In this document: positions 25,982 to 34,069 of the stretch, in pieces
How the letters are laid out: each line of letters opens with the position of its first letter
Position numbering within the stretch: the stretch's first letter is position 1
Source of the DNA: Amycolatopsis pithecellobii
GTDB taxonomy: Bacteria > Actinomycetota > Actinomycetes > Mycobacteriales > Pseudonocardiaceae
Assembly: GCF_009707865.1 (NCBI RefSeq)
Contig: NZ_WMBA01000005.1
Coordinates: 1 to 64,000, forward strand
DNA length: 64,000 bases
Reading direction: 5' to 3'
Made by a program: the position numbers and the translations under genes
Notes under the pieces: model-generated
Databases searched by the model: none
Seen by the model: the letters and a program-made list of their open reading frames with translations, nothing else
Told to the model about the DNA's origin: nothing

Positions 25982-27495
25982 CGGGTGGCGCTCCTTTCCC
26001 CGGTGTGCGCACCGGCGGCGTGGGCGGCCCCGGCACCGGCGAGGCGGCCGAACACCGCGCCGCTCGTGAGCCCGCTCGCGCCGGGATAGTTGTGATAAAA
26101 AATCCCGCCGACCATCTCGCCCGCGGCGAACAGGCCGGGAATGGTTTCCCCGCTCGTGTCCAGCACCTGGCCGTGGTTGTCGATCTTCACGCCACCGAAG
26201 GTGAACGTGATCCCGCACGTCACCGCATAGGCCGTGTACGGCGCGGTGTCGAGCTTGACCGCCCAGTTGCTGCGCGGCACGGGCAGCCCGTCGGCGCTGC
26301 GGCCGTCCTTCACGTTGGGGTTGAAGGGAATCTCGTCGCGCACCGCGTCGTTGAATTCCGCGATCGTGCGCAGCAGCTGAGCGCCGTCGACCTCGTCGCC
26401 GAGCTTCTTCGCCAGTTCCTCCAGCGTGTTCGCCTTCACCTTCGAGACGTGCCGGGTGCGGTATTCGTCGCGCATCAGGTGCTCGGTCTTGCTGTCGAAG
26501 ATCTGCCACGCCACCTGGCCGGGCTGCTGGAGCACCGCGCGGCCGTAGGCGGCGTAGGTGTAGTTGCGGAAATCCGCGCCCTCGTCGACGAACCGCTTGC
26601 CCTCGGCGTTGACTACGACCGCGAACGGGTAGTTGTGCCGCTGAAACTGGGGCGTCAGCACGAGATCGCCGAAGTCGGTCGCGTTGCGTTCCCAGGCCAC
26701 CGAGTGACAGCCCGACCAGTGCCCGAACGGCTGCGCCCCGGCCCGCAGCGCCATCTCCAGCCCGTCACCGGTGTTGTAGCGGCTGCCGCGCACCTTCGCC
26801 AGATCCCAGCCTGGGCCCAGATAACGCGTGCGCATCTCCGCGTTGGCCTCGAAACCGCCGCACGCGAGCACGACCGAGCCGGCCCGGAATTCCCTTGTGG
26901 CGCCGTCGATCCTGGCGCGCACCCCGTGCACCCCGTCGTCGTCACGGATGAGGTCGGACACCCAGGCGCCGTAACGCACGTCGACCCCGCGCCGCCCAGC
27001 CGCCTTGTACAGCGCCTCGATCAGACCGGGGCCGCCCGCGGCGACGGCGATGGTGGCGCCGCCCCAGAAGGTGAACCTTCCGTCCACTTTGTACGCCTGG
27101 CGGCCGAAGTTCGGCATGAACCGCACGCCCTGGTCCCGCATCCAGAGCAGGGTTTCCTTGCTGCGCTTGACCAGGATCTCGCACAGGTCGGGATCGGTCC
27201 GGTACTGGGTGATCCTGGCCATGTCGTCGAAGAAATCCGATTCGGTGTACTGGCCGAAATCGGAGATTTCCATTTCCTCGTCGGTGAGATCGGGGGCGAG
27301 CGCCCGGATGTCGGCGGCGCCGTCGTACACGACGCGCATGAGGCCGTCGGTGTAGACACTGTTGCCGCCGCGTTCCTTTTCCGGCGCACGTTCCAGGACG
27401 AGCACGCGGGCACCTTCTCCCGCCGCGGAAAGCGCGGCGCACAGTGCCGCGTTTCCCCCGCCCACGACCACGACGTCGTATGTACCCTCAGCCAT
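25978..27495 (-). CDS. FAD-dependent tricarballylate dehydrogenase-like (fumarate reductase family)
   Basis: 505 aa. The N-terminal FAD motif VVVGGGNAALCAALSA contains GGNAALCAA, a mark of TcuA. A covalent- or flavin-binding region around GGNSVYTDGLMRV, active-site segments near HWSGCHSVAW and GGIFYHNYPGASGL, and C-terminal FAD contacts follow. TcuA oxidises tricarballylate to cis-aconitate. The partner TcuB-type electron-transfer protein is not present. First gene of the nine-gene operon, divergent from a CysB-type regulator across 90 bp. Confidence 0.87.
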   Translation of the reverse strand: MAEGTYDVVVVGGGNAALCAALSAAGEGARVLVLERAPEKERGGNSVYTDGLMRVVYDGAADIRALAPDLTDEEMEISDFGQYTESDFFDDMARITQYRTDPDLCEILVKRSKETLLWMRDQGVRFMPNFGRQAYKVDGRFTFWGGATIAVAAGGPGLIEALYKAAGRRGVDVRYGAWVSDLIRDDDGVHGVRARIDGATREFRAGSVVLACGGFEANAEMRTRYLGPGWDLAKVRGSRYNTGDGLEMALRAGAQPFGHWSGCHSVAWERNATDFGDLVLTPQFQRHNYPFAVVVNAEGKRFVDEGADFRNYTYAAYGRAVLQQPGQVAWQIFDSKTEHLMRDEYRTRHVSKVKANTLEELAKKLGDEVDGAQLLRTIAEFNDAVRDEIPFNPNVKDGRSADGLPVPRSNWAVKLDTAPYTAYAVTCGITFTFGGVKIDNHGQVLDTSGETIPGLFAAGEMVGGIFYHNYPGASGLTSGAVFGRLAGAGAAHAAGAHTGERSATR

Positions 27496-27512
27496 GCCGG
27501 GAGCGTATCACC

Positions 27513-27570
27513 GGAAATTATGCTGGAGCAGAACATTATACTATGCTGGCATACTGACGGCGTATACTGA
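27513..27570. promoter_or_regulatory. Divergent promoter/operator region with LysR-type dyad
   Basis: The 90-bp gap is markedly A/T-rich for this genome. TATGC-TG-GCATA at 27542-27553 is a perfect interrupted dyad; a half-match TTATGCTGG lies at 27518-27526 and a GTATAC palindrome at 27562-27567. Such spaced T-N-A dyads are typical LysR sites. It likely controls both the catabolic operon (leftward) and the regulator (rightward). Confidence 0.65.
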
Positions 27571-27588
27571 GTTTCCCGCGGAGGCATG

Positions 27589-28521
27589 GTGAAACTGCAG
27601 CAACTGCATTACGTGCTGGAAATCGTCAACCACGGCAATCACCTTTCGGCCGCCGCGGAGGCACTGCACACGTCGCAGCCGGGCATCAGCCGGCAGTTGC
27701 AGCTGCTCGAATCGGAGCTGGGATTCGATATCTTCGCCCGCTCCCGCAACCGCATCGAGGGGCTGACCGAGCCGGGCGAACTGGTCGTCGACCTCGCCCG
27801 CCGGATCATGAGCGATGTCGCCGCGCTGTCGTCGCTGAAGGCTGATCTACAGGCGACCGACCGGGGCACCCTCACCATCGCGACCACGCACACGCAGGCG
27901 AACTACGTGCTGCCCAAGGTGATCGGCCCGTTCGTCGCCGACTTCCCCGACGTGCAGGTGGTGCTGAAACAGGGCGATCCCGAGGGAATCTGCGCGCTCG
28001 TCCAGGCCGGCGAAGCCGATCTCGCCATCGGCACCGAATCGCTGCACTCGTTCCCGGACCTGGTGAACCTGTCGTGCTTCGCGTTGCCGCGGGTAGTGGT
28101 CGCCCCGGCCGGGCACCCGATCCTGGACGCGCCCGAACTGACTCTCCAGCGGATCGCCGAGTACCCGATCATTTCCTACGATTCACGGTTCAGCGGGCAC
28201 TGGAAGGTGCGCACCGCGTTCGAGCGCGCCGGGCTGGAGCCGAAGGTGGTGCTCAGCGCGATCGACGCCGGGGTGTGCAAGACGTACGTGAAGATGGGAC
28301 TGGGCCTGGCGATCCTCACCAAGATCACGTTCGACCCGGAGCAGGACAACGGCCTGCGCGCGCTGGACGCGGATCATCTGTTCGAGTCGAGTACGACCTG
28401 CATCAAGCTGCGGCGCAACATCTATCTCCGGCCGTACCTGCTGGAGTTCATTCACCGCTTCGCATCCCGCCTCACCCCGGACATCGTCCGCGAGATACTC
28501 CGTCAGGCGTCCGGGAAGTAG
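27589..28521 (+). CDS. CysB/Cbl-type LysR regulator
   Basis: 310 aa. The start of the protein (VKLQQLHYVLEIVNHG) and the segments TSQPGISRQLQ, TIATTHTQANYVLP, AIDAGVCKTYVKMGLG and FIHRFASRLTPDIV follow CysB very closely across its whole length. Yet the gene faces a carboxylate operon, not sulfur genes. The GTG at 27589 has GGAGG 4 nt upstream; the ATG at 27586 is too close to it. Its 3' end overlaps the convergent MFS gene by 19 bp. The ligand is probably an operon substrate or intermediate (inference). Confidence 0.9.
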   Translation: MKLQQLHYVLEIVNHGNHLSAAAEALHTSQPGISRQLQLLESELGFDIFARSRNRIEGLTEPGELVVDLARRIMSDVAALSSLKADLQATDRGTLTIATTHTQANYVLPKVIGPFVADFPDVQVVLKQGDPEGICALVQAGEADLAIGTESLHSFPDLVNLSCFALPRVVVAPAGHPILDAPELTLQRIAEYPIISYDSRFSGHWKVRTAFERAGLEPKVVLSAIDAGVCKTYVKMGLGLAILTKITFDPEQDNGLRALDADHLFESSTTCIKLRRNIYLRPYLLEFIHRFASRLTPDIVREILRQASGK

Positions 28522-29813
28522 CGTTCGGTACGGGCGAAGGCCCGCGCGGACATGGTGCGCCACACGATGAGCAATCCAATGGTCTGTACCACAGCGGCGA
28601 CAATCCAGACGCCGCGCAGGGTCCAGTGTTCGGCCACCAGGCCTCCCATCAGAGCTCCCAAGGGGGTCAGTCCCCACGCCAGCGCGCGGTGACTGGTGAG
28701 CACCCGTCCCAGCAAGGCGGCCGGGGTGAACCGCTGGCGGGTGGACTGAGAACACACGTTCCAGATGAGCGTGCCCGCCGATTGCGCGACGAGAATCGCC
28801 CCCACCGCGACCGGCCACGGTGGTGCGATGGCCACCAGCAGCGGCGTCAGAGCCGCCATGCCCTGCGAAATCCGCAGCGCCCACGAATAGCCGACACGGT
28901 CGATCAGCCGCCGGGCGACGAAAGACGAAATGATCCAGCCCACCGCGAGGCAGGCCAGCAGCGCGCCGTAGCCGACGCTCCCGAAATGCAGTTCCTCGGT
29001 CGAATACAGCACCAGCATGGTGAAAGTGGCGCTGGTGGAGAACGAGCCCAGCGCGACGGTGACGGTGATGGCACGCAACAGTGGCGCGGCGACCAGATAG
29101 CGCACCCCTTCGGCGATGTCCCGGAACGGATGACTCCGCCCGGCTGGCACGGTCACCGGGGCCCGGATACCTCGGCTGGCAACGAAAGCCACCACCGTCA
29201 TGACGCAGGCGAGCCCCCCGGGAAGGCTCAGCGAAACGGCCAGCAGGGCGCCCGCCGCCGGCGGCACGACGAACTGGACCAGACCACGGTCGATCACCTG
29301 CAACCTGGCGTTGGCCGCCGGCAGGTCACCGACCGGGACGAGCTGGGGCAGCAACGCACCCGATGCGCCTTCGCTGAGCACCTGTGACGACGTCACGACG
29401 AACGCAACGATCATCAGCAACGGCAGGCTCGTTCCGTGTGCGGTACCGGCGATGGCCAGTGCGACAGCGGCACAACACTGTGTTGCATAAGCGAGCATGA
29501 GCACGGTCGTCCGGCGGACCCTGTCGACGAGCACACCGGCGAACAGTGACAGCAGCAGCCAGGGCGCCTGCCCCACCATGTTCACCAGCGACACCGAGCT
29601 CGGATCCGTCGTGACCGAAACCGCGAGCAACGGCAACGCCGCCAGTAACAAGCCTTCGCTGGTCGACCCCGCGACGACGACAACCTGGAGCCGCCCCCAG
29701 CCTTGCCGCGCCCCGGTCGACGCCCGTGCAGACGTCACGACGGCAGTGTGTCGAGACCTGCCTGGTGCCCGCAAAGAAATCGCACGGTTTCCCCCTCCCG
29801 CCGAAAATGTCAT
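28503..29813 (-). CDS. MFS transporter (exporter-like)
   Basis: About 436 aa from the ATG at 29813; the true start is unclear (GTG 29738 or an extension to 29855 are possible, none with a strong ribosome site). About 12 membrane helices, with FAGVLVDRVRRTTVL as the loop 2-3 motif, and a general resemblance to the enterobactin-exporter-like MFS_3 branch. It is divergent from the 23-codon peptide gene at 29988, so it may export the mature peptide product (inference). Confidence 0.85.
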   Translation of the reverse strand: MTFSAGGGNRAISLRAPGRSRHTAVVTSARASTGARQGWGRLQVVVVAGSTSEGLLLAALPLLAVSVTTDPSSVSLVNMVGQAPWLLLSLFAGVLVDRVRRTTVLMLAYATQCCAAVALAIAGTAHGTSLPLLMIVAFVVTSSQVLSEGASGALLPQLVPVGDLPAANARLQVIDRGLVQFVVPPAAGALLAVSLSLPGGLACVMTVVAFVASRGIRAPVTVPAGRSHPFRDIAEGVRYLVAAPLLRAITVTVALGSFSTSATFTMLVLYSTEELHFGSVGYGALLACLAVGWIISSFVARRLIDRVGYSWALRISQGMAALTPLLVAIAPPWPVAVGAILVAQSAGTLIWNVCSQSTRQRFTPAALLGRVLTSHRALAWGLTPLGALMGGLVAEHWTLRGVWIVAAVVQTIGLLIVWRTMSARAFARTERYFPDA

Positions 29814-29987
29814 TCGTTCGCACCAAGATAGCAGCTGAAAGTAATCGGCCGACAACCCGAACGGCCGTCGCCGTCGGCGGAAAAACCGCCGTAGCTTGGC
29901 CAGGCGGTGGGGGACTGGGGAGTTTCACGAAGGCGCGCCGACTCTGGCTCTCACCACGTTGTGTTCACTGGGAGTGAGGAGAAAACC

Positions 29988-30059
29988 ATGGAAGACATTG
30001 CCCGGATCGCCGAGGAGTTCGCACACGAGACGTTGAGCGAGATGCCGCACCTGCTCTGA
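29988..30059 (+). CDS. Putative 23-aa peptide (candidate precursor peptide)
   Basis: ATG at 29988 to TGA at 30057-30059; the peptide begins MEDIARIAEEF and ends SEMPHLL. It has a near-ideal ribosome site (GAGGAGAAAACC before the ATG), unlike random short frames here. It is acidic and probably amphipathic in the first 16 residues; one Pro, one Met, two His and no Cys. A 14-bp hairpin follows 9 nt after the stop, then a TPR gene and a prolyl-4-hydroxylase-like gene on the same strand, and an MFS exporter on the other. This is the layout of a small modified-peptide locus. It could instead be a leader peptide for attenuation. No family is recognised. Confidence 0.55.
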   Translation: MEDIARIAEEFAHETLSEMPHLL

Positions 30060-30068
30060 TCTCGTTTC

Positions 30069-30102
30069 GCGGGGGCGTCGCCGGGAACGGCGGCGCCCCC
30101 GC
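30069..30102 (+). terminator. Strong hairpin after peptide gene (terminator/attenuator)
   Basis: Arms GCGGGGGCGTCGCC (30069-30082) and GGCGGCGCCCCCGC (30089-30102) form a 14-bp stem with one G-U pair and a 6-nt loop. There is no clean T-run after it. Its position between a tiny gene and its neighbours would give more transcript for the peptide than for the downstream enzymes. Confidence 0.75.
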
Positions 30103-30133
30103 CCGTAGCTTCGGCACAAAAAAGGGGGATCCC

Positions 30134-31375
30134 ATGGGCTTTTCGCCGCCCGCCTATGTCCGGCCGCAGGGTGCGAAGGCTTTGCAGCGTCGCCTCACGG
30201 CTTTGCTCAGCGCCGGTTTTCCCGTGCCGTGCGGGGTCTACGCCGGACTCGCCGACCCCGGGCCACGATCGCCGCGGCACGCCGTCGTCACGCACCGGGT
30301 CGCGACCGAGCTCGCGGACCGGACCGCCGAGCGTGTCCCGCGGACCAACACCAATCCGGCACCGATCCTGCGGGTGCTCGCCGCGGCCAGCTGGGGCCGC
30401 GCCGATGCGATGGGCAGCGACCTTTCCGCGTTTCCCGTCGATCTCGCGTCACCGCTATGGCGGGACGTCGCGGACCTCGCCGCGGAGCCGGCCGAGCTGA
30501 CCGTGCCGGAACGACGTGTCGCCGCGGATCTGTTGCTACGACTGGGTTATGTCCGCCACGCGTCGAGCGTGCTCGGCCTCGATGGCGTCACCGCGAGCGC
30601 CCACGCGTTCAGCACACCGGAACTCGCCATCAAGGAATTCGCGGTCCTGTACTGGCGGCCGCACGATTCGTCCGAATTGGACAGTCTGGCCTTGCGCGGT
30701 GCGGCCGATCCGGCGTTGCCGGCGGAAACCCGGGTCAGTCTCGCCACGTTCGCCGTTGTGCGGCAAGGAAAACTCGGCGTGCGCAACGCCGTCATGGACG
30801 AGGCGGCGAGATTGGCGCAGGACGCCGCCGATGAGCTCTCGGGAAGCTTCGCGGACAGCCTTGCCCGCCAGGCGTTCTACCGTGGCCTCGCGTTCGTCCC
30901 TTTTGTACAACGGGATCGCGCCGGCACGCTCGAGCTGCTCGACAAGGCGTATCGGTGCCAGATGGACGCGGTGCCGACCACGGTACTGGAGAAGCTCGCC
31001 TGGGACGACTACGCGTTTCCCCTCTTCGAGACGCTGGCGAAGACGAACACGGTGCTGGAGCGACCGGAAAAGGCCGTGGCCGCCACCGACACGCTGCTGG
31101 CCATCAGCCCGCACGATCACCGGGCGTGGGCCGCGCGCGGCCGTGCCTTGCTGGCCGCCGGCGACCTCGACGCGGCGTTGGCCGCCTATACCCATATGGA
31201 ATCCCTGGGCGGGCTCGCCACGGCGTCGGCCGCCTTCCATCGAGGTTGGGTGCTGCACCGGCTAGGCCGCCGCGACGACGCGCAACGGGCGTACCGGATA
31301 TCCCGGGAAATCGACCCCACCGTCACCGCCGTGACCGAGCAGCTCGAGCACCTCGGCCGGCCGGTCGGCGTCTGA
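30134..31375 (+). CDS. TPR-repeat protein of unknown function
   Basis: 413 aa. The C-terminal third contains TPR-like pairs of helices (ISPHDHRAWAARGRALLAAG with AALAAYTHME, then FHRGWVLHRLGRRDDAQRAY); the middle is helical and may hold degenerate repeats. The first 120 residues match nothing I recognise. No signal peptide or membrane helix. AAAGGGGG precedes the ATG. TPR folds bind peptides, so it may present the 23-aa peptide to the adjacent hydroxylase (inference). It ends 32 bp before that gene. Confidence 0.72.
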   Translation: MGFSPPAYVRPQGAKALQRRLTALLSAGFPVPCGVYAGLADPGPRSPRHAVVTHRVATELADRTAERVPRTNTNPAPILRVLAAASWGRADAMGSDLSAFPVDLASPLWRDVADLAAEPAELTVPERRVAADLLLRLGYVRHASSVLGLDGVTASAHAFSTPELAIKEFAVLYWRPHDSSELDSLALRGAADPALPAETRVSLATFAVVRQGKLGVRNAVMDEAARLAQDAADELSGSFADSLARQAFYRGLAFVPFVQRDRAGTLELLDKAYRCQMDAVPTTVLEKLAWDDYAFPLFETLAKTNTVLERPEKAVAATDTLLAISPHDHRAWAARGRALLAAGDLDAALAAYTHMESLGGLATASAAFHRGWVLHRLGRRDDAQRAYRISREIDPTVTAVTEQLEHLGRPVGV

Positions 31376-31407
31376 CCGTATTTTCCCGACAGCCGAAAGA
31401 AGCCGCC

Positions 31408-31935
31408 GTGCAAGAACCGCACAAGCCGTGGGCCGTGGTGCCGGACGTGATCAGCGACGCGGATCAGCTCATCGCCACCTACAGCTCTCAGCTCGAAGAC
31501 AAGACAGGGCAAGCAAGCGCCGGTGAAACGCGCATCGTCGACGGCAAGCGGATTTTCGACCCGGGCCTGGAACGGGATCTCCAGCGGGGTTTCGACGAAG
31601 CAGCCAAAGTCACCGGAATCGAATACACCGCCATCGAGGGCGTGACGATCCTCCGCTACCCCAGCGGAGGCGAATACTCGTGGCACGCCGACAACGAGCT
31701 GGTGCCGGGGCTCGGGGACACCCGCAAACTGTCGATGGTCGTCGCGCTCAACACGGAATTTGAAGGCGGTGGCACGGAAATCATGTGGCCCCGCCCGGGA
31801 TTCAGCGAAAAGATCTCGCTACCGCCCGGAGACGCTCTGATCTTCCCGTCCTTTCTCTACCACCGCGGCTGCGTGACCACCGCCGGCGAACGATGGATCA
31901 TCGTCGCCTGGGCCGAAGGCGCGCCCTTCCGCTGA
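31408..31935 (+). CDS. Prolyl 4-hydroxylase-like Fe(II)/2-oxoglutarate oxygenase
   Basis: 175 aa. Iron ligands His93 and Asp95 (SWHADNE) and His152 (FLYHRGC), and the 2-oxoglutarate anchor Arg162 (GERWIIVAW), are all in place, as in the P4H family. The enzyme should hydroxylate an unactivated C-H bond of an amino-acid side chain or small molecule. The GTG at 31408 is the first in-frame start after the TPR stop; the ribosome site is weak (GAAAGAAG), suggesting coupling. The likely substrate is the nearby peptide, whose only proline lies in EMPHLL (inference). Confidence 0.85.
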   Translation: MQEPHKPWAVVPDVISDADQLIATYSSQLEDKTGQASAGETRIVDGKRIFDPGLERDLQRGFDEAAKVTGIEYTAIEGVTILRYPSGGEYSWHADNELVPGLGDTRKLSMVVALNTEFEGGGTEIMWPRPGFSEKISLPPGDALIFPSFLYHRGCVTTAGERWIIVAWAEGAPFR

Positions 31936-31936
31936 C

Positions 31937-32413
31937 TCACCTGCGGCGGCGGGTGCCGGACAGGCCGCGGGTGATCTCCCGGCCGCGGCGCTCGCGGCGG
32001 AGCGGAAGAACGGCGCGAAGGTCCTCGGTGTCCGGCAGCGGCAGGCCGTTGCCGTCGGCCCGTGGAAGGTCAACCCCAGCGTGGACTCCTGGGTTTCGTT
32101 GAGCCCCAGCACGTTCGACAGCAGCAGCGGGCCGAACCCGCTGCTCGTCGCCCGCACCGGGACCCCGGCGGCGGAAAGCCGCTCGGCGAGCCCCTGCAGC
32201 GTCTTGGTCTTACCGCTGCCGGTCGCACCGGCGATGAGCCCGTGCCGGTTCATCATCGCCGGCGGAATGCGGACCACGGCGCCGGGATCGGCTACTCCGT
32301 CGACCACCACCGAATCCAGTTCGACGGCGCCACCAGTGATGTTGTATCCGGCGGCGATCTCCCTCGCCGCCCTGGCGCGAGAGGATCGATTCTGATATAC
32401 AGGTCTCCATTCC
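31937..32413 (-). pseudogene. Decayed HerA-like ATPase (helicase HerA-like/DUF853 family)
   Basis: The minus-strand frame from 32413 carries AAGYNITGGAVELDSV, MMNRHGLIAGATGSGKTKTLQGL (Walker A) and then joins LSAAGVPV directly to RATSSGFGPLLLSNVLGLN. In intact relatives these are separated by the Walker-B-containing stretch that also ends in GVPV, so a deletion between short repeats is likely. A frameshift near TLGLTFHG follows: reading the other frame gives DGNGLPLPDTEDLRAVL, joined to GREITRGLSGTRRRR, the family's C-terminal tail. At least two deletions, one frameshift and a missing start make it nonfunctional. Intact members are about 500 aa. Confidence 0.78.
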
Positions 32414-32437
32414 TAGAAAACAGGACAAGGAGCCATC

Positions 32438-33388
32438 GTGACAAGACCGGCCGAGCCGCGGATCAGCCGCTCACTGACCCTGCACCTGAAAGGCGACTGG
32501 GGCACGGCCAACCTGCACCGGGTATGCGGTTGGCTCGGGCAGGAACTGGGCAACCGGTCGGGCCCGTACAGCCGGTACGCCATCTGGAACGGCCGCGGCG
32601 GCGCGGACAATGTGCGCGCCGTGGCCCGGGGCGAGGTGGACATCGCGCTGGCCACGCCGGCCGCGTTCGCCGCCGCGGCACTCGACGGGCGCGGGGTGTT
32701 CGCCGGTGAGGCCGTACCGGAGTTACGGGCGCTCGGCGTCGTGCCGCAGCGCGACCGGCTGGTGGTGGCCGTCCGCCGGAGCCTCGGCATCACATCGTTC
32801 GAGCAGCTGCGCGCCGAGAAACCCGCGCTGCGCCTGGCAACCGGCGTCAACGACGGCGAGAACTTCGTCGGGCTCGCCGCGCACGAACTGCTCACCCGGT
32901 CCAAAGTGGACATCGAAGGCTGGGGCGGGCAATGGCTGGGCGACGAGTGGCCGCACACCACGTTCGCGCACGTGCTCGCGGGTCGCGCGGACGCGGTCGC
33001 CCACGAGGCCATCATGTTGCCGCACTGGCAGGAGTTCGGTGGTGACATGCATTTCCTGGAGGTCGAGCCCGCGGTGCTGCGGTCACTGGAGGCGGATTTC
33101 GGCTGGCCGGCGGCACGCATCGACGCGGGCTGGTTCCCGGGTGCGGACGCCTTCGGCACACTGGACTTCTCCGACTTCATCGTGCTGACCCGCGAGGATC
33201 TGCCCGAGGACGTCGCCTACGCGATCGCCTGGGTACTCGGGGAAACCCGGGAGGTCCTGGAAAGCCAGTACCGGCACCTGCCCAGCGAACGCAGCCCCGT
33301 CACCTACCCACTGGACCCGGTGGCGATCGGGCGTACCCCCGTTCCGCTGCACCCTGGCGCCGCCCGCTACTACGAGGCGCTCGGCTAG
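32438..33388 (+). CDS. TAXI-family solute-binding-like protein without signal peptide
   Basis: 316 aa. The pattern GDWGTANLHRVCGWLGQEL, AVARGEVDIALATPAAF and the following two-lobe layout match TAXI (NMT1-like) solute-binding proteins of TRAP transporters. Normally these are exported, but this one starts directly with the mature fold (GTG 32438 with AAGGAG 5 nt upstream) and no permease gene is nearby. It may be an intracellular sensor or an enzyme-like derivative. The upstream HerA relic shows this spot has rearranged. Confidence 0.75.
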   Translation: MTRPAEPRISRSLTLHLKGDWGTANLHRVCGWLGQELGNRSGPYSRYAIWNGRGGADNVRAVARGEVDIALATPAAFAAAALDGRGVFAGEAVPELRALGVVPQRDRLVVAVRRSLGITSFEQLRAEKPALRLATGVNDGENFVGLAAHELLTRSKVDIEGWGGQWLGDEWPHTTFAHVLAGRADAVAHEAIMLPHWQEFGGDMHFLEVEPAVLRSLEADFGWPAARIDAGWFPGADAFGTLDFSDFIVLTREDLPEDVAYAIAWVLGETREVLESQYRHLPSERSPVTYPLDPVAIGRTPVPLHPGAARYYEALG

Positions 33389-33395
33389 CCCCACC

Positions 33396-34016
33396 TCACG
33401 GACCAGCGGGACCCGCGCCGCGCAGGAACTGCCTGGCCGCGGTCTCCACCAGCCCGTCGAGCAGTTCGGGTTTGACGATGTTCCCGTTGATGATCGACGC
33501 GATCCCTTGCAGCGTCGCGAAAAGGACGATCCCGATCCGCTCGGGGTCTCCTTCTTCGAGCTCACCTTGTTGCTGCCCTTGGATGATCAGCTCGTTCATC
33601 AACCCGAAGGGCGCCTCGGCCGCCTTGGCGAGCCGCTCCGCGTCCGGCCGGTGCTTGCTGGTGTACATCAGTTCGAGGAGCGCGGCGTTCTCGGTGGCGA
33701 AACGGGTGTAGGCCATCATCGCGGCCTCCACGCGCGCCGGGAAGTCGTCGTCCGCACTCGTCAAGGCGGTACGCAACATCGCGCCCAGGCGGGCGAAGCC
33801 GGCTTCCGCGAGTGCGTCGAGCAGCGCCTGCCGGTTCGGAAAATGCCGGCGTGGTGCGGCGTGGCTGACCCCGATCTCCCTGGCGAGATCACGCAACGAC
33901 AACTGGTCCGCGCCGTGCGCCCGAAGACCGCGTTCGGCCGCATCGAGCAGTTCGGTGCGGAGGTTTCCGTGGTGGTAGGGCCGCTCTTCAGTCGCGTCGG
34001 GCATGCCGGCCACCAT
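33396..34016 (-). CDS. TetR family repressor
   Basis: About 206 aa from ATG 34016 (34004 and 34043 are alternatives; the last would lie inside the promoter of the divergent gene). HTH segment LRDLAREIGVSHAAPRRHFPNRQALLDAL, then a TetR_C domain with FGLMNELIIQGQQQGEL. It is divergent from an SDR/esterase operon whose promoter has a palindrome over the -35 box, so it is the likely repressor. Confidence 0.88.
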   Translation of the reverse strand: MVAGMPDATEERPYHHGNLRTELLDAAERGLRAHGADQLSLRDLAREIGVSHAAPRRHFPNRQALLDALAEAGFARLGAMLRTALTSADDDFPARVEAAMMAYTRFATENAALLELMYTSKHRPDAERLAKAAEAPFGLMNELIIQGQQQGELEEGDPERIGIVLFATLQGIASIINGNIVKPELLDGLVETAARQFLRGAGPAGP

Positions 34017-34033
34017 AGCCGCCGGTGTTTCCG

Positions 34034-34062
34034 TTGACAACATTGTTGCCAGTGTCTACTTT
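34034..34062 (+). promoter_or_regulatory. Sigma-70-type promoter with overlapping TetR operator; leaderless transcript predicted
   Basis: TTGACA at 34034-34039 and TACTTT at 34057-34062 are separated by exactly 17 bp. The palindrome CAACATTGTTG (34038-34048) overlaps the -35 box. The expected start of transcription, about 7 nt past the -10 box, coincides with the ATG of the SDR gene at 34070, so the mRNA should be leaderless. Confidence 0.7.
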
Positions 34063-34069
34063 GTAGCTC

